From Bacillota bacterium (GTDB taxonomy: Bacteria > Bacillota > Clostridia > Christensenellales > Christensenellaceae): a stretch of DNA of 64,000 bases. This document shows positions 16,308 to 25,445 of this stretch, piece after piece; within the stretch, counting starts at the first letter, position 1; each line of letters starts with the position of its first letter. Where the stretch lies: positions 1 through 64,000 of the forward strand of contig JAEYKI010000004.1 in NCBI GenBank assembly GCA_023408315.1, written 5' to 3'. Below the pieces are notes generated by a model, which saw only the letters and a program-made list of their open reading frames with translations, made no database searches and was not told the DNA's origin. A program made the translations under genes and the position numbers.

Positions 16308-17969
16308 ATGAAAATAACAGGCGCGCAGGTAATTATTGAGACATTGATTGAGCAGGGGGTGGATACGGTATTTGGATACCCCGGCGGCCAGGTTACCAAT
16401 ATTTACGACGAGCTGTATAAAAGCTCGGACCGCATTCACCATGTTCTGGCCTGCCACGAACAGCACGCCACGCACGCTGCGGACGGTTACGCGCGGGCGA
16501 CCGGCAAAGTGGGCGTTGTGATCGCGACAAGCGGCCCCGGAGCGACAAACACGGTTACGGGTATTGCAACCGCGTACCTGGATTCTTCCCCCCTGGTTGT
16601 AATCACGGGCAACGTTCCCACCCCCATGCTTGGGCGGGACAGCTTTCAGGAAGTGGATATAGCGGGCGTTACCATCCCCGTTACCAAGCACAACTATATT
16701 GTAAAAGATATTAACAAGCTGGCCTCTACCATCCGGGAAGCGTTTATGGTGGCAAAATCCGGCAGGCCTGGCCCTGTGCTGGTGGATATTCCCAAGGATA
16801 TCCAGACAGGCACAGTGGAGTATAAAAAGGAAAAGGCGGTTTCCGCCCCAATCCGCCAGGGTTTTGACGGAGACCTGGAAGCGGCGGCAGAGTTGATCCT
16901 GAACGCACGGAGGCCCTATATTTACAGCGGCGGGGGCGTAATTCTGGCAAATGCGGCGGAAGACCTGATTGCCTTTGCAACCAAGATAGACGCGCCCATA
17001 GGCGCCAGCATTATGGGAATTACCGCGGTGCCGTGGAATCACCCCCGGTTTCTGGGGATGGTGGGTATGCACGGCAAATACGCCGCAACCAAGGCGCTCT
17101 CCGAATCCGACCTGATCATTGCGGTTGGCGTGCGCTTCTCAGACAGGGCCACGGGCAACAAGACCGCCTTCTGCCAGAACCGCAAGGTGCTGCACATAGA
17201 CATTGATCCGGCGGAAATAGGAAAAAATATTCCCGCGGACATCAGCCTGGTGGGGGACCTGCGGTATATTTTAAAGCAACTGTCCCAAAAAGTGGAGCAG
17301 ATGAACCACCAACACTGGCACGCGGAGATTGAGGCAATTAAGGGGCATGTGGATATCTCCTGCGAGCACAGGGAAGGCGCGCTGGACCCGCAGATGATTT
17401 TGGAAAAGCTGAAAGAGTTCATGCCGGAGGACGGCGTGGTGGCCACGGATGTAGGCCAGCACCAGATGTGGACGGCACAGTATTATAAATTTTCCCGCCC
17501 GCGCACGTTTGTGACCAGCGGAGGCCTGGGCACCATGGGGTTTGGCCTGGGCGCGGCCATTGGCGCGTGCATGGGCCTGGGTAAAAAGAGGACCGCGCTG
17601 ATAACGGGAGACGGCAGCTTTCATATGAATTTAAACGAGCTGGCGACAGCCGTAACAAACGAGCTGCCCATTGTGATTTTGCTGTTTAACAACAACGCCC
17701 TGGGGATGGTGAAGCAGTGGCAGGAGCTGTTTTTTGGGGAGCGGTATTCAAACACCATATTGAACCGCAAAACAGATTATGTAAAACTGGCTGAAAGTTT
17801 TGGCGCAACCGGGATGCGGGCCGGGAACGAGGAGGAACTGGCGGAGTGCCTGCAGAAAGCGTTCGCACAAACAGGGCCGGCGCTGATAGACTGCCCAATC
17901 AATCCTTTTGAAAAGGTGTTTCCAATGATTCCGCCGGGAGGAACGATAGACGATATCATATTAAAGTAG
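16308..17969 (+). CDS. ilvB: Acetolactate synthase, catalytic subunit
   Basis: A 553-residue ThDP- and FAD-dependent enzyme. It condenses two pyruvates to 2-acetolactate (valine/leucine) or pyruvate plus 2-oxobutyrate to 2-aceto-2-hydroxybutyrate (isoleucine). The N-terminal domain has the catalytic Glu in CHEQHATHAADGYARATGK, followed by SGPGATNTVTGIATAYLDS. The C-terminal ThDP site is GDGSFHMN...NNNALGM. The neighbouring regulatory subunit ilvN marks it as the anabolic form. First gene of a seven-gene operon under the double attenuator. Confidence 0.96.
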   Translation: MKITGAQVIIETLIEQGVDTVFGYPGGQVTNIYDELYKSSDRIHHVLACHEQHATHAADGYARATGKVGVVIATSGPGATNTVTGIATAYLDSSPLVVITGNVPTPMLGRDSFQEVDIAGVTIPVTKHNYIVKDINKLASTIREAFMVAKSGRPGPVLVDIPKDIQTGTVEYKKEKAVSAPIRQGFDGDLEAAAELILNARRPYIYSGGGVILANAAEDLIAFATKIDAPIGASIMGITAVPWNHPRFLGMVGMHGKYAATKALSESDLIIAVGVRFSDRATGNKTAFCQNRKVLHIDIDPAEIGKNIPADISLVGDLRYILKQLSQKVEQMNHQHWHAEIEAIKGHVDISCEHREGALDPQMILEKLKEFMPEDGVVATDVGQHQMWTAQYYKFSRPRTFVTSGGLGTMGFGLGAAIGACMGLGKKRTALITGDGSFHMNLNELATAVTNELPIVILLFNNNALGMVKQWQELFFGERYSNTILNRKTDYVKLAESFGATGMRAGNEEELAECLQKAFAQTGPALIDCPINPFEKVFPMIPPGGTIDDIILK

Positions 17970-17982
17970 GAGGTATACGGCA

Positions 17983-18420
17983 ATGAAAGACGAGCAATTG
18001 ATTGTATCTGTTTTGGTGGCAAACCAGCCGGGCGCGCTGATCCGGGTCACCTCCCTGTTTGCAAAGCGGGGGATCAACATTTCAAGCCTGCATGTGGAGC
18101 AGATGGAAAACCCGGAAACATCCAGGATTATGCTGGTGGCGGATAGCGGCTCGGCGGATAAAGACCTGATTCAGCGGCAGCTGGAAAAAATTTATGATGT
18201 TAAACAGGTGGAACTGGTGGGCACGGACAGCGCGATTGCCAGGAAAGGGCTGCTGGTGAGCGAAAGCGGCCCGGCAGATTCGTCCAGGATGCTGGAAAGC
18301 CTGTCCCGCGGCACTCTGCTGGTACAGGTTACGGGCAACAGCAAAAACCTGAATGCTTTTGTTGATTATCTGAAGCCCTATGGTATGATAGAGATGGCTG
18401 GCGGCACGCAAAAGAATTGA
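17983..18420 (+). CDS. ilvN: Acetolactate synthase, regulatory subunit
   Basis: A 145-residue small subunit. Its N-terminal ACT domain (LIVSVLVANQPGALIRVTSLFAKRGINISSLHVEQ) is the valine-sensing module that activates the large subunit and gives feedback inhibition. The C-terminal region (about 80-140) matches the ALS small-subunit domain but is somewhat shorter than in the usual 160-residue proteins. TAGGAGG lies before the ATG, 13 bases after ilvB. Confidence 0.94.
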   Translation: MKDEQLIVSVLVANQPGALIRVTSLFAKRGINISSLHVEQMENPETSRIMLVADSGSADKDLIQRQLEKIYDVKQVELVGTDSAIARKGLLVSESGPADSSRMLESLSRGTLLVQVTGNSKNLNAFVDYLKPYGMIEMAGGTQKN

Positions 18421-18458
18421 TTAATAAAACACATTTATATATTTAGGAGGATACTAAA

Positions 18459-19466
18459 ATGGCCAAAATGTATTATGAAAAGGACTGCAATTTTGAATTG
18501 CTCAGAGGAAAGACCGTAGCGGTGATTGGATACGGCAGCCAGGGACACGCGCACGCGCTTAATTTGAAGGAAAGCGGCGCCAACGTGGTGGTTGGACTGT
18601 ACGGGGGCTCCAAATCTGCGGAAAAAGCGAAAGAAGCCGGGCTCAATGTTGCGCTTACGGCGGAAGCTGTTCGCGGAGCGGATATTGTGATGATTCTGGT
18701 GCCGGACGAGAAACAGTCCGCGCTTTATAAAAGCGACATCGCGCCCAACTTAAAGAGCGGCGCGGCGCTTGCGTTCGCGCATGGTTTTAATATTCATTAC
18801 GGCCAGATCAAGCCGCCGGCGGATGTGGACGTAATTATGATTGCGCCCAAAGGCCCGGGCCACACGGTACGCAGCCAGTACCAGGAAGGCAAGGGCGTTC
18901 CCTGCCTCATCGCTGTGGAGCAGGACGCGAGCGGAAAAGCAAGGGAGCTGGCTCTCGCGTATGCGGCGGGCATTGGCGGCGCGCGCGCGGGCATCCTGGA
19001 GACAACGTTTCGCGAGGAGACCGAGACCGATTTGTTTGGAGAGCAGGCCGTGCTGTGCGGCGGCGTATCCGCGCTGATGAAAGCCGGGTTCGAGACCTTG
19101 GTGGAAGCCGGATACCAGCCGGAGAACGCGTATTTTGAATGCATACATGAAATGAAGCTGATTATAGACCTGGTGGTGCAGGGCGGGCTTTCCTACATGC
19201 GCTACTCCATCAGCGACACCGCGGAATACGGAGACTATACGGTTGGCAACCGCATTATTACGGATGAAACCAAAAAAGAAATGAAAAAGGTTTTAAAAGA
19301 GATACAGGAAGGCGCGTTTGCGCGCAACTGGATACTGGAGAACCAGTCCGGCCGCGCTTACTTTGAATCCAAACGCCGCCTGGAAAAACAGCATCTGGCA
19401 GAAAAAACCGGCGCGGAACTGCGCGCAAAAATGAGCTGGCAGAAGAACAAGGAAGGGGATAAATAA
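18459..19466 (+). CDS. ilvC: Ketol-acid reductoisomerase (class I)
   Basis: A 335-residue enzyme that isomerises and reduces acetohydroxy acids to 2,3-dihydroxy acids with Mg2+ and NAD(P)H. The Rossmann motif is GYGSQGHAHALNLK. The cofactor loop is VGLYGGSKS, where most NADPH enzymes have Arg rather than Tyr at the third residue, so cofactor preference may differ. The C-terminal knotted domain has the metal ligands (LFGEQAVLCGG; ECIHEMKLIIDL). Good ribosome site (AGGAGG). Confidence 0.96.
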   Translation: MAKMYYEKDCNFELLRGKTVAVIGYGSQGHAHALNLKESGANVVVGLYGGSKSAEKAKEAGLNVALTAEAVRGADIVMILVPDEKQSALYKSDIAPNLKSGAALAFAHGFNIHYGQIKPPADVDVIMIAPKGPGHTVRSQYQEGKGVPCLIAVEQDASGKARELALAYAAGIGGARAGILETTFREETETDLFGEQAVLCGGVSALMKAGFETLVEAGYQPENAYFECIHEMKLIIDLVVQGGLSYMRYSISDTAEYGDYTVGNRIITDETKKEMKKVLKEIQEGAFARNWILENQSGRAYFESKRRLEKQHLAEKTGAELRAKMSWQKNKEGDK

Positions 19467-19467
19467 A

Positions 19468-21129
19468 TTGAACAGCGATGCAATCAAAACAGGCCCGGCT
19501 AAAGCGCCGCACCGCTCCCTGCTAAAGGCGGACGGCCTGACGGACGAACAGATCAAAAAACCGTTCATAGGCATCGTGAATTCCTTTAACGAGATTGTTC
19601 CCGGCCACGTGCATCTGCAGATGATCTCCCGCGCAGTGAAAGACGGGGTATTGGCTGCCGGGGGAACGCCGCTGGAGTTTAACACCATTGGCGTGTGCGA
19701 CGGGATTGCCATGGGGCACGAGGGAATGAAATATTCCCTTGCCTCCCGGGAGCTCATCGCGGACACGGTGGAATGCATGGCGCGGGCGCATTGCTTTGAC
19801 GCTCTGGTGTTTATCCCCAACTGTGATAAGATCGTGCCCGGCATGCTGATGGCTGCGGCCCGGCTCAACCTGCCCGCGATATTCGTATCGGGCGGCCCCA
19901 TGCTGTCCGTTTGCGACAACAGCGGGAAAAGCATGGACTTAAACAGCGTGTTTGAGGCGCTGGGCGAGTTGAATGCGGGGAAGATTGGCGAGGACCGGCT
20001 GGCGTACTATGAAGAAAACGCGTGCCCCGGCTGCGGTTCCTGCTCCGGCATGTTTACCGCAAACTCCATGAACTGCCTGTGCGAGGCGGTGGGCATCGCG
20101 CTGCCCGGCAATGGAACGATACCCGCGGTGTACGCCAAACGGCTGCGGCTTGCCAAGGCGGCGGGCGCGCAGATTATGGAATTATATAAAAAGAATATAC
20201 GCGCGCTTGATATCCTGACGCCAAAATCGTTTGCGAACGCGCTGGCCGTGGATATGGCCCTCGGGTGCTCCACCAACACGGTGCTGCACCTGGCGGCAAT
20301 TGCGAACGAAGCGGGCATTGCGTTTGACCTCAAGATGATCAACGATATCAGCAAGCGCGTGCCAAATCTGTGCCACCTGGCCCCGGCCGGCCCGCACCAC
20401 ATGCAGGACCTGTATGCGGCGGGGGGCGTTGCAGCGGTAATGGCGGAGATAGCCAAGAAAAACCACCTGGATTTAAGCCTGCCCACAGCCACCGGAAAAA
20501 CGGTGGGTGAGAATCTGGAGGGCGTGCGCGCGCTCGACAATGAGGTGATCCGCTCCATAGAAAACCCGTATTCCGAGACGGGCGGCCTGGCGATTTTGTT
20601 TGGCTCTCTCGCTCCCGGCGGCGCGGTGGTCAAGCGCAGCGCGGTTGCGCCAGACATGCTGGTGCACAAGGGCCCTGCAAGGGTGTTTGACAGCGAGCAG
20701 CAGGCCACAGAGGCCATATTCGGCAAGCAGATCAAACCCGGAGATGTGGTTGTGATCCGGTATGAAGGGCCTGCGGGCGGACCGGGCATGCGGGAGATGC
20801 TCTCCCCCACATCGGCCATCGCGGGCATGGGTTTGGATAAACAGGTGGCCTTGATCACGGATGGACGGTTTTCCGGCGCAACGCGCGGCGCGGCCATCGG
20901 CCACGTATCGCCAGAGGCGGCGAGCGGCGGTAACATCGCGTATGTGCGGGAAGGAGATACAATCTCCATAGACATCCCGAACTACAGTCTGGAGGTGCTG
21001 GTGAGCCCTGAAGAGCTGGAAAAACGGAAAAAGGAAACCAAACTGAAAGCGCCTTACAGCGGCGGCGGCTATCTTGCGCGGTATGCAAGGAACGTTTCTT
21101 CCGCGGAGCAGGGCGCGGTGATCAGATAA
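19468..21129 (+). CDS. ilvD: Dihydroxy-acid dehydratase
   Basis: A 553-residue Fe-S dehydratase that converts 2,3-dihydroxy acids to 2-oxo acids for valine, leucine and isoleucine. Cluster and metal residues are visible in NCDKIVPGM and CPGCGSCSGMFTANSMNCL. The start is a TTG at 19468, one base after the ilvC stop, with GGAAGGGG upstream; no ATG fits the family start better. The cluster makes it oxygen-sensitive, in keeping with an anaerobe. Confidence 0.95.
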   Translation: MNSDAIKTGPAKAPHRSLLKADGLTDEQIKKPFIGIVNSFNEIVPGHVHLQMISRAVKDGVLAAGGTPLEFNTIGVCDGIAMGHEGMKYSLASRELIADTVECMARAHCFDALVFIPNCDKIVPGMLMAAARLNLPAIFVSGGPMLSVCDNSGKSMDLNSVFEALGELNAGKIGEDRLAYYEENACPGCGSCSGMFTANSMNCLCEAVGIALPGNGTIPAVYAKRLRLAKAAGAQIMELYKKNIRALDILTPKSFANALAVDMALGCSTNTVLHLAAIANEAGIAFDLKMINDISKRVPNLCHLAPAGPHHMQDLYAAGGVAAVMAEIAKKNHLDLSLPTATGKTVGENLEGVRALDNEVIRSIENPYSETGGLAILFGSLAPGGAVVKRSAVAPDMLVHKGPARVFDSEQQATEAIFGKQIKPGDVVVIRYEGPAGGPGMREMLSPTSAIAGMGLDKQVALITDGRFSGATRGAAIGHVSPEAASGGNIAYVREGDTISIDIPNYSLEVLVSPEELEKRKKETKLKAPYSGGGYLARYARNVSSAEQGAVIR

Positions 21130-21166
21130 TGACGGAACAAAAACAGAACGGGAAGGAGGCTTGCCA

Positions 21167-22735
21167 ATGAAACCTTTAAAGATACTGGATACCACGCTCC
21201 GGGACGGGGCGCAGGGGGAGGGAGTTTCCTTCTCCGTATCCGATAAACTGGCGGTGGTCCGCACGCTGGACAGTTTTGGCGTGGCATATATTGAGGCGGG
21301 CAACCCCGGCTCCAACCCCAAGGACATGGAGTTCTTCCACATGGCTGCGGGCGTGCAACTGAAAAATGCCAGGCTTACGGCGTTTGGCAGCACGAGGCGC
21401 AAGGGGCTAAAGCCGGGTGAGGACGACAATGTGAAATCGCTTCTGGAAGCAAACACCCCCGCGGTGTCCATTTTCGGCAAGTCCTGGGATCTGCATGTGA
21501 CCGAGATTTTAAAGGCTACGCTGGAGGAAAATCTGGCCTGCGTGGAGGATACCATACGGTATTTTAAAGACCACGGCAAGGAAGTGATTTTTGACGCGGA
21601 GCATTTTTACGACGGATACAAGGCGAACCCGGCGTATGCCATGCGGGTGCTGGAAGCGGCGTGCCGCGGAGGCGCGGACGTGCTCTGCCTGTGCGAGACA
21701 AACGGCGGAACGCTGCCCATGGAGCTGTATGAGATTACAAAACGGGTGAGCGAAACATTCCCGAACAGCGAAATAGGCATCCACTGCCACAACGATTCGG
21801 GTTGTGCGGTGGCGAATACTTCGCTTGCGGTGCAGGCGGGCGCTACCCATGTGCAGGGCACTTTTACCGGAATTGGCGAGAGGTGCGGCAATGCGGACTT
21901 AAGCGTGATTATCCCTACGTTGCAGTTAAAGCAAGGATACGACTGCGTGAACGGCAACCTGGAAAACCTGACTCAAACGTCTACCAAAATAGCGGAGATA
22001 CAGAATATGACGGTGCCCGCAAATAAGCCTTACGTGGGCGCGAGCGCGTTTGCGCACAAGGGCGGCATGCATATAGACGGCGTGAATAAACTCTCCCGTT
22101 CCTTTGAGCATGTGGATCCCGAATCGGTGGGCAACAAGCGGCGGTTTTTGATTTCAGAGGTATCCGGAAAACGCGCGGTGCTGCTTAAGATAGCGGGCAT
22201 TGCGAAAGATTTGACCAAGGACAGCCCGGAGACGGCGCAGATTTTGGAGAAGATTAAGGAAATGGAGCACCGGGGATACCAGTTTGAAGCGGCGGACGCA
22301 AGCTTTGAACTGCTGGTAAAAAAGGTGCTGGGGCGCTTTGCGCCGCACTTTAAGCTGCTGATGTACCGCACCAGCGGAGAATTCCCGCCGCCGGACAGTG
22401 AAAGCAATGCAAGCGCCATGATCCGCATAGAGGTGGGTGATTCCATTGAGACAACGGCTTCCATGGGCAACGGCCCTGTGCACGCTCTTGACCTTGCGCT
22501 CCGCAAAGCGCTTTGCGTATTTTATCCGCAGCTCAGGGACGTGCACCTGGTGGATTATAAGGTGCGCGTGCTGGATACCGGGAGCGCAACCGGGTCTACC
22601 GTGCGCGTGCTGATTGAGAGCACGGATGGAGAGCGGGAATGGACCACGGTGGGAGCGTCCACCGACATTATAGACGCCAGTTTTGCCGCGCTGGTGGACT
22701 CGATTGAATACAAATTATGTCTGGAGGAAAACTGA
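21167..22735 (+). CDS. cimA: Citramalate synthase
   Basis: A 522-residue HMGL-like aldolase-type synthase with LILDTTLRDG-type opening (ILDTTLRDGAQGEGVSFS), a metal-binding HCHND motif and a C-terminal LeuA dimerisation/allosteric domain (about 390-520). The overall form matches (R)-citramalate synthase, which joins pyruvate and acetyl-CoA, rather than 2-isopropylmalate synthase. With leuC and leuD downstream it provides a threonine-independent route to 2-oxobutyrate for isoleucine. Start at the ATG 21167, since AGGAGG is 7 bases upstream; a TTG two codons earlier is less likely. Substrate choice is inferred from family resemblance. Confidence 0.88.
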   Translation: MKPLKILDTTLRDGAQGEGVSFSVSDKLAVVRTLDSFGVAYIEAGNPGSNPKDMEFFHMAAGVQLKNARLTAFGSTRRKGLKPGEDDNVKSLLEANTPAVSIFGKSWDLHVTEILKATLEENLACVEDTIRYFKDHGKEVIFDAEHFYDGYKANPAYAMRVLEAACRGGADVLCLCETNGGTLPMELYEITKRVSETFPNSEIGIHCHNDSGCAVANTSLAVQAGATHVQGTFTGIGERCGNADLSVIIPTLQLKQGYDCVNGNLENLTQTSTKIAEIQNMTVPANKPYVGASAFAHKGGMHIDGVNKLSRSFEHVDPESVGNKRRFLISEVSGKRAVLLKIAGIAKDLTKDSPETAQILEKIKEMEHRGYQFEAADASFELLVKKVLGRFAPHFKLLMYRTSGEFPPPDSESNASAMIRIEVGDSIETTASMGNGPVHALDLALRKALCVFYPQLRDVHLVDYKVRVLDTGSATGSTVRVLIESTDGEREWTTVGASTDIIDASFAALVDSIEYKLCLEEN

Positions 22736-22736
22736 C

Positions 22737-23993
22737 ATGGCAATGACAATGACACAAAAAATACTGGCTGCGCATGCGGGCCGCGAGAGCGTCCGGGCGG
22801 GGGAGATCATTATGGCGAACCTGGACCTGGTGCTGGGCAACGACATCACAACCCCGGTAGCCATCAACGAATTTGAAAAAGCGGGCTGCAGCTGCGTATA
22901 CGATAAAGAAAAGGTCACGTTTGTAATGGACCATTTTACGCCCAACAAGGACATTAAGGCGGCGGAGCAGTGCAAGCAGGTGCGCGAATTTGCGGGCAAG
23001 CACGGCGTGGTGAATTTTTTTGACGTGGGCGATATGGGCGTGGAGCACGCGCTGCTGCCCGAAAAAGGACTTGTGGTTTCAGGCGACCTGGTGATAGGCG
23101 CGGACAGCCACACCTGCACGTATGGCGCTCTGGGCGCGTTTTCCACGGGCGTTGGGTCCACGGATATGGCTGCGGGCATGGCTACGGGCAAGGTTTGGCT
23201 TAAGGTGCCTTCCGCAATCAAATTTTACCTGACCGGCAAACTGAACAAGTATGTGTCCGGCAAGGACGTAATTTTGCACATCATTGGCAAGATTGGCGTG
23301 GACGGCGCGCTGTATAAGTCCATGGAGTTCACCGGCCCGGGCGTTGCGAATCTCTCCATGAGCGACCGCCTGTGCATCTGCAATATGGCGATTGAAGCGG
23401 GTGCAAAAAACGGCATATTCCCGGTGGATAATTTGACGCAGGACTATATCCGCGCGCACAGCAAACGCAAGCCCGTGACTTATAACGCGGACATAGACGC
23501 GCAGTACGACGAGGTATACAACATCGACCTGTCCCAGATCAAACAGACGGTTGCGTTCCCGCATTTGCCGGAGAACACCAAGACGTTCGACGAGATTGGC
23601 GATGTGAAGATCGACCAGGTGGTCATCGGCTCCTGCACAAACGGCAGGCTGGAAGACCTGATTGAATCGGCGGAGATTTTAAAGGGAAAGAAAGTCGCAA
23701 AGGGCGTCAGGACCATCATCATCCCGGCTACGCAGAAGATATACATGGACGCGATGGAAATGGGGTTGATTAAAACGTTTATAGAATCCGGCTGCGTGGT
23801 ATCCACACCCACGTGCGGGCCTTGCCTGGGCGGGCACATGGGTATTCTGGCAAAAGGCGAGCGGTGCGTTGCGACCACCAACCGCAACTTTGTGGGACGC
23901 ATGGGGCACCCGGAGAGCGAAGTGTACCTGGCCAGCCCGGCTGTTGCCGCGGCATCGGCACTCGCGGGCAAGCTTGCGCCCGCAGTGGGTTGA
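22737..23993 (+). CDS. leuC: 3-isopropylmalate/citramalate dehydratase, large subunit
   Basis: A 418-residue aconitase-family large subunit of the LeuC/HacA small-form type. Fe-S ligands are in VIGSCTNGRLEDL and CGPCLGGHMG (TPTCGPC), and the DSHTCTYGALGAFSTGVGSTD segment is typical. With LeuD it moves the hydroxyl group of isopropylmalate or citramalate. Start at 22737, directly after cimA, with GGAGG upstream. Next to cimA it probably serves the citramalate route and may also serve leucine. Confidence 0.95.
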   Translation: MAMTMTQKILAAHAGRESVRAGEIIMANLDLVLGNDITTPVAINEFEKAGCSCVYDKEKVTFVMDHFTPNKDIKAAEQCKQVREFAGKHGVVNFFDVGDMGVEHALLPEKGLVVSGDLVIGADSHTCTYGALGAFSTGVGSTDMAAGMATGKVWLKVPSAIKFYLTGKLNKYVSGKDVILHIIGKIGVDGALYKSMEFTGPGVANLSMSDRLCICNMAIEAGAKNGIFPVDNLTQDYIRAHSKRKPVTYNADIDAQYDEVYNIDLSQIKQTVAFPHLPENTKTFDEIGDVKIDQVVIGSCTNGRLEDLIESAEILKGKKVAKGVRTIIIPATQKIYMDAMEMGLIKTFIESGCVVSTPTCGPCLGGHMGILAKGERCVATTNRNFVGRMGHPESEVYLASPAVAAASALAGKLAPAVG

Positions 23994-24011
23994 GGGAAGG
24001 AGAGTAACAAG

Positions 24012-24488
24012 ATGAAAGTAAAAGGCAATGTAATCAAATACGGGGACAACGTGGACACGGATGTAATCATTCCCGCCCGTTATTTAAATACTTCCAACGC
24101 AAAGGAACTTGCGGCCCACTGCATGGAAGACCTGGATGCAACGTTTGTGACCCGTGTGAAAAAAGGCGATATTATGGTTGGTGGCAGCAACTTTGGTTGT
24201 GGTTCCTCCCGCGAGCACGCGCCCCTTTCCATTAAGGAATCAGGTATTGCGGCGGTGGTGGCAAAAACTTTTGCCCGCATCTTTTACCGCAACGCCATCA
24301 ACATTGGCCTGCCCATTGTGGAGTGCGACTGCGCAATAGATGAAGGCGACGAGATAGAGATCGATTTTGACAGTGGCAAGCTGAAGAATCTGACCAAGAA
24401 GACGGAAGCGGCGTTTCCGCCCTTTCCTGAATTTTTGCAGAATATTATTTCTGCGGGCGGGCTTTTGAATTCCATCAACGCTAAATAG
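24012..24488 (+). CDS. leuD: 3-isopropylmalate/citramalate dehydratase, small subunit
   Basis: A 158-residue swivel-domain subunit with DTDVIIPARYLNT and GGSNFGCGSSREHAP motifs, which form the substrate-recognition part of the LeuCD enzyme. AAGGAGAG lies before the ATG. It is the last gene of the operon; leuB (the dehydrogenase needed to finish either route), leuA and ilvE are not in this window, so they must be elsewhere. Confidence 0.95.
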   Translation: MKVKGNVIKYGDNVDTDVIIPARYLNTSNAKELAAHCMEDLDATFVTRVKKGDIMVGGSNFGCGSSREHAPLSIKESGIAAVVAKTFARIFYRNAINIGLPIVECDCAIDEGDEIEIDFDSGKLKNLTKKTEAAFPPFPEFLQNIISAGGLLNSINAK

Positions 24489-24523
24489 CAGGCCTCGTGC
24501 CTTTGGCCATTAAACATACCTTA

Positions 24524-24562
24524 AAAGCAAAACACGGAGCCTAGCTCCGCGTTTTGCTTTTT
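24524..24562 (+). terminator. Intrinsic terminator of the ilv-leu operon
   Basis: Long stem with arms at 24524-24540 and 24544-24560 (GCAAAAC and GGAGC cores, one mismatch region), loop CTA, followed by T. It leads into repeat copy 2. Confidence 0.88.
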
Positions 24563-24806
24563 GGAGGCTCCTCGCCTCCAAACCTCCTCACCAAAGGGTC
24601 GATTGACCCCTTGGAATCCCGCTTGCTAAAAATGCCGCTGCGCGGCATTTTTGGAGTTAAGGCTAGCCTGCCCCTCACATACGATATTTTAATAAACTGC
24701 TTGATTATGTTTTTTCCAAAACAACGCAAAGCGGTGTTTTGATATTAAATTCTTTTTACTTCTTTTCTTTTTTAAGAAAAGAAGTGGGGCACGGGGTGAA
24801 ACCCCG
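24560..24806 (-). repeat. Dispersed composite palindromic repeat, copy 2
   Basis: Same five parts as copy 1 in inverted orientation: GGAGGC/GCCTCC and CCAAAGGG/CCCCTTGG, the hairpin AAAATGCCGC/GCGGCATTTT, a TGCTTG...CAAAAC...GGTGTTTTG block, the CTTCTTTTCTT palindrome, and GGGGTGAAACCCC. It separates the convergent leuD and nitroreductase genes. Short open frames in it are not genes. Confidence 0.85.
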
Positions 24807-24808
24807 AA

Positions 24809-25417
24809 TTATTTGAATACTTTCACGCGCTTCTCAAGGGGCAGGAAGGTTTTTGGGCCGGGCTGCTCTTCCAGGCTGCCAAAGGGCATCTGCGCAACGA
24901 GATCCCATTTGGGGGGAATATCCCATTCTTTGGAGCCTATTTTGTTTATGGCGGCGTTGTAATGCTGCAGGCTTGCGCCCAGGCCTTTCTCTTCCAGGGA
25001 GACCCACACGCTGTATTGCAGCATACCGGAAGACTGCAGGGACCAGAGGGGGAATGTATCTTTGATATGGGGATAGCTCTTTTGCATTGCTTTAATTGTA
25101 TCCTGATCCTCAAAGAAGAGCACGGTTCCGTACCCCGCTGTAAATCCCTGAAATTTAGGTTCGAATTGGCTGTAGATTTCCTCTGGCAGCGTACTTTGAT
25201 AAAAATCCTGCACGGTATTCCAGAGCTTTTCGTGGTTTTCACCCAGCAGCAAGGCCACCCTGCCGCTTTGCGAGTTGTATGCGGAGGGGGCGAATTGAAC
25301 GCAATGGCTGATGATCCCGGCGATCTCGCCGTCCGAAAGGGTTACGTTGCGGCCGATGCCGTACACGGACCGCCTGGTTTCAAGAGCTTCTGTAAGAGAA
25401 ATATACGGTTCACACAT
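24809..25417 (-). CDS. Nitroreductase-family FMN oxidoreductase
   Basis: A 202-residue nitroreductase-like protein. The opening SLTEALETRRSVYGIGRNVTLSDGEIAGII and the APSAYNSQSGRVALL segment are the FMN-binding parts of the family; GLGASLQHYN is the C-terminal FMN/dimer motif. Members reduce nitro compounds, quinones or flavins, but the physiological substrate here is unknown. It closes a four-gene minus-strand group (flavodoxin-like reductase, isochorismatase-like hydrolase, peroxiredoxin, nitroreductase) suggestive of oxidant or xenobiotic defence. Confidence 0.88.
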   Translation of the reverse strand: MCEPYISLTEALETRRSVYGIGRNVTLSDGEIAGIISHCVQFAPSAYNSQSGRVALLLGENHEKLWNTVQDFYQSTLPEEIYSQFEPKFQGFTAGYGTVLFFEDQDTIKAMQKSYPHIKDTFPLWSLQSSGMLQYSVWVSLEEKGLGASLQHYNAAINKIGSKEWDIPPKWDLVAQMPFGSLEEQPGPKTFLPLEKRVKVFK

Positions 25418-25445
25418 ATTACATCATCCTTTCCTGAATGAATAT

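Noticed and set aside
20473..21579. Long minus-strand open frame of about 368 codons across ilvD and cimA
   Set aside because: It is antisense to two well-conserved genes, has no family match and arises from high G+C third positions.
24541..24742. Short open frames on both strands in the gap after leuD
   Set aside because: They lie in repeat copy 2 and recur with the repeat; no coding features.
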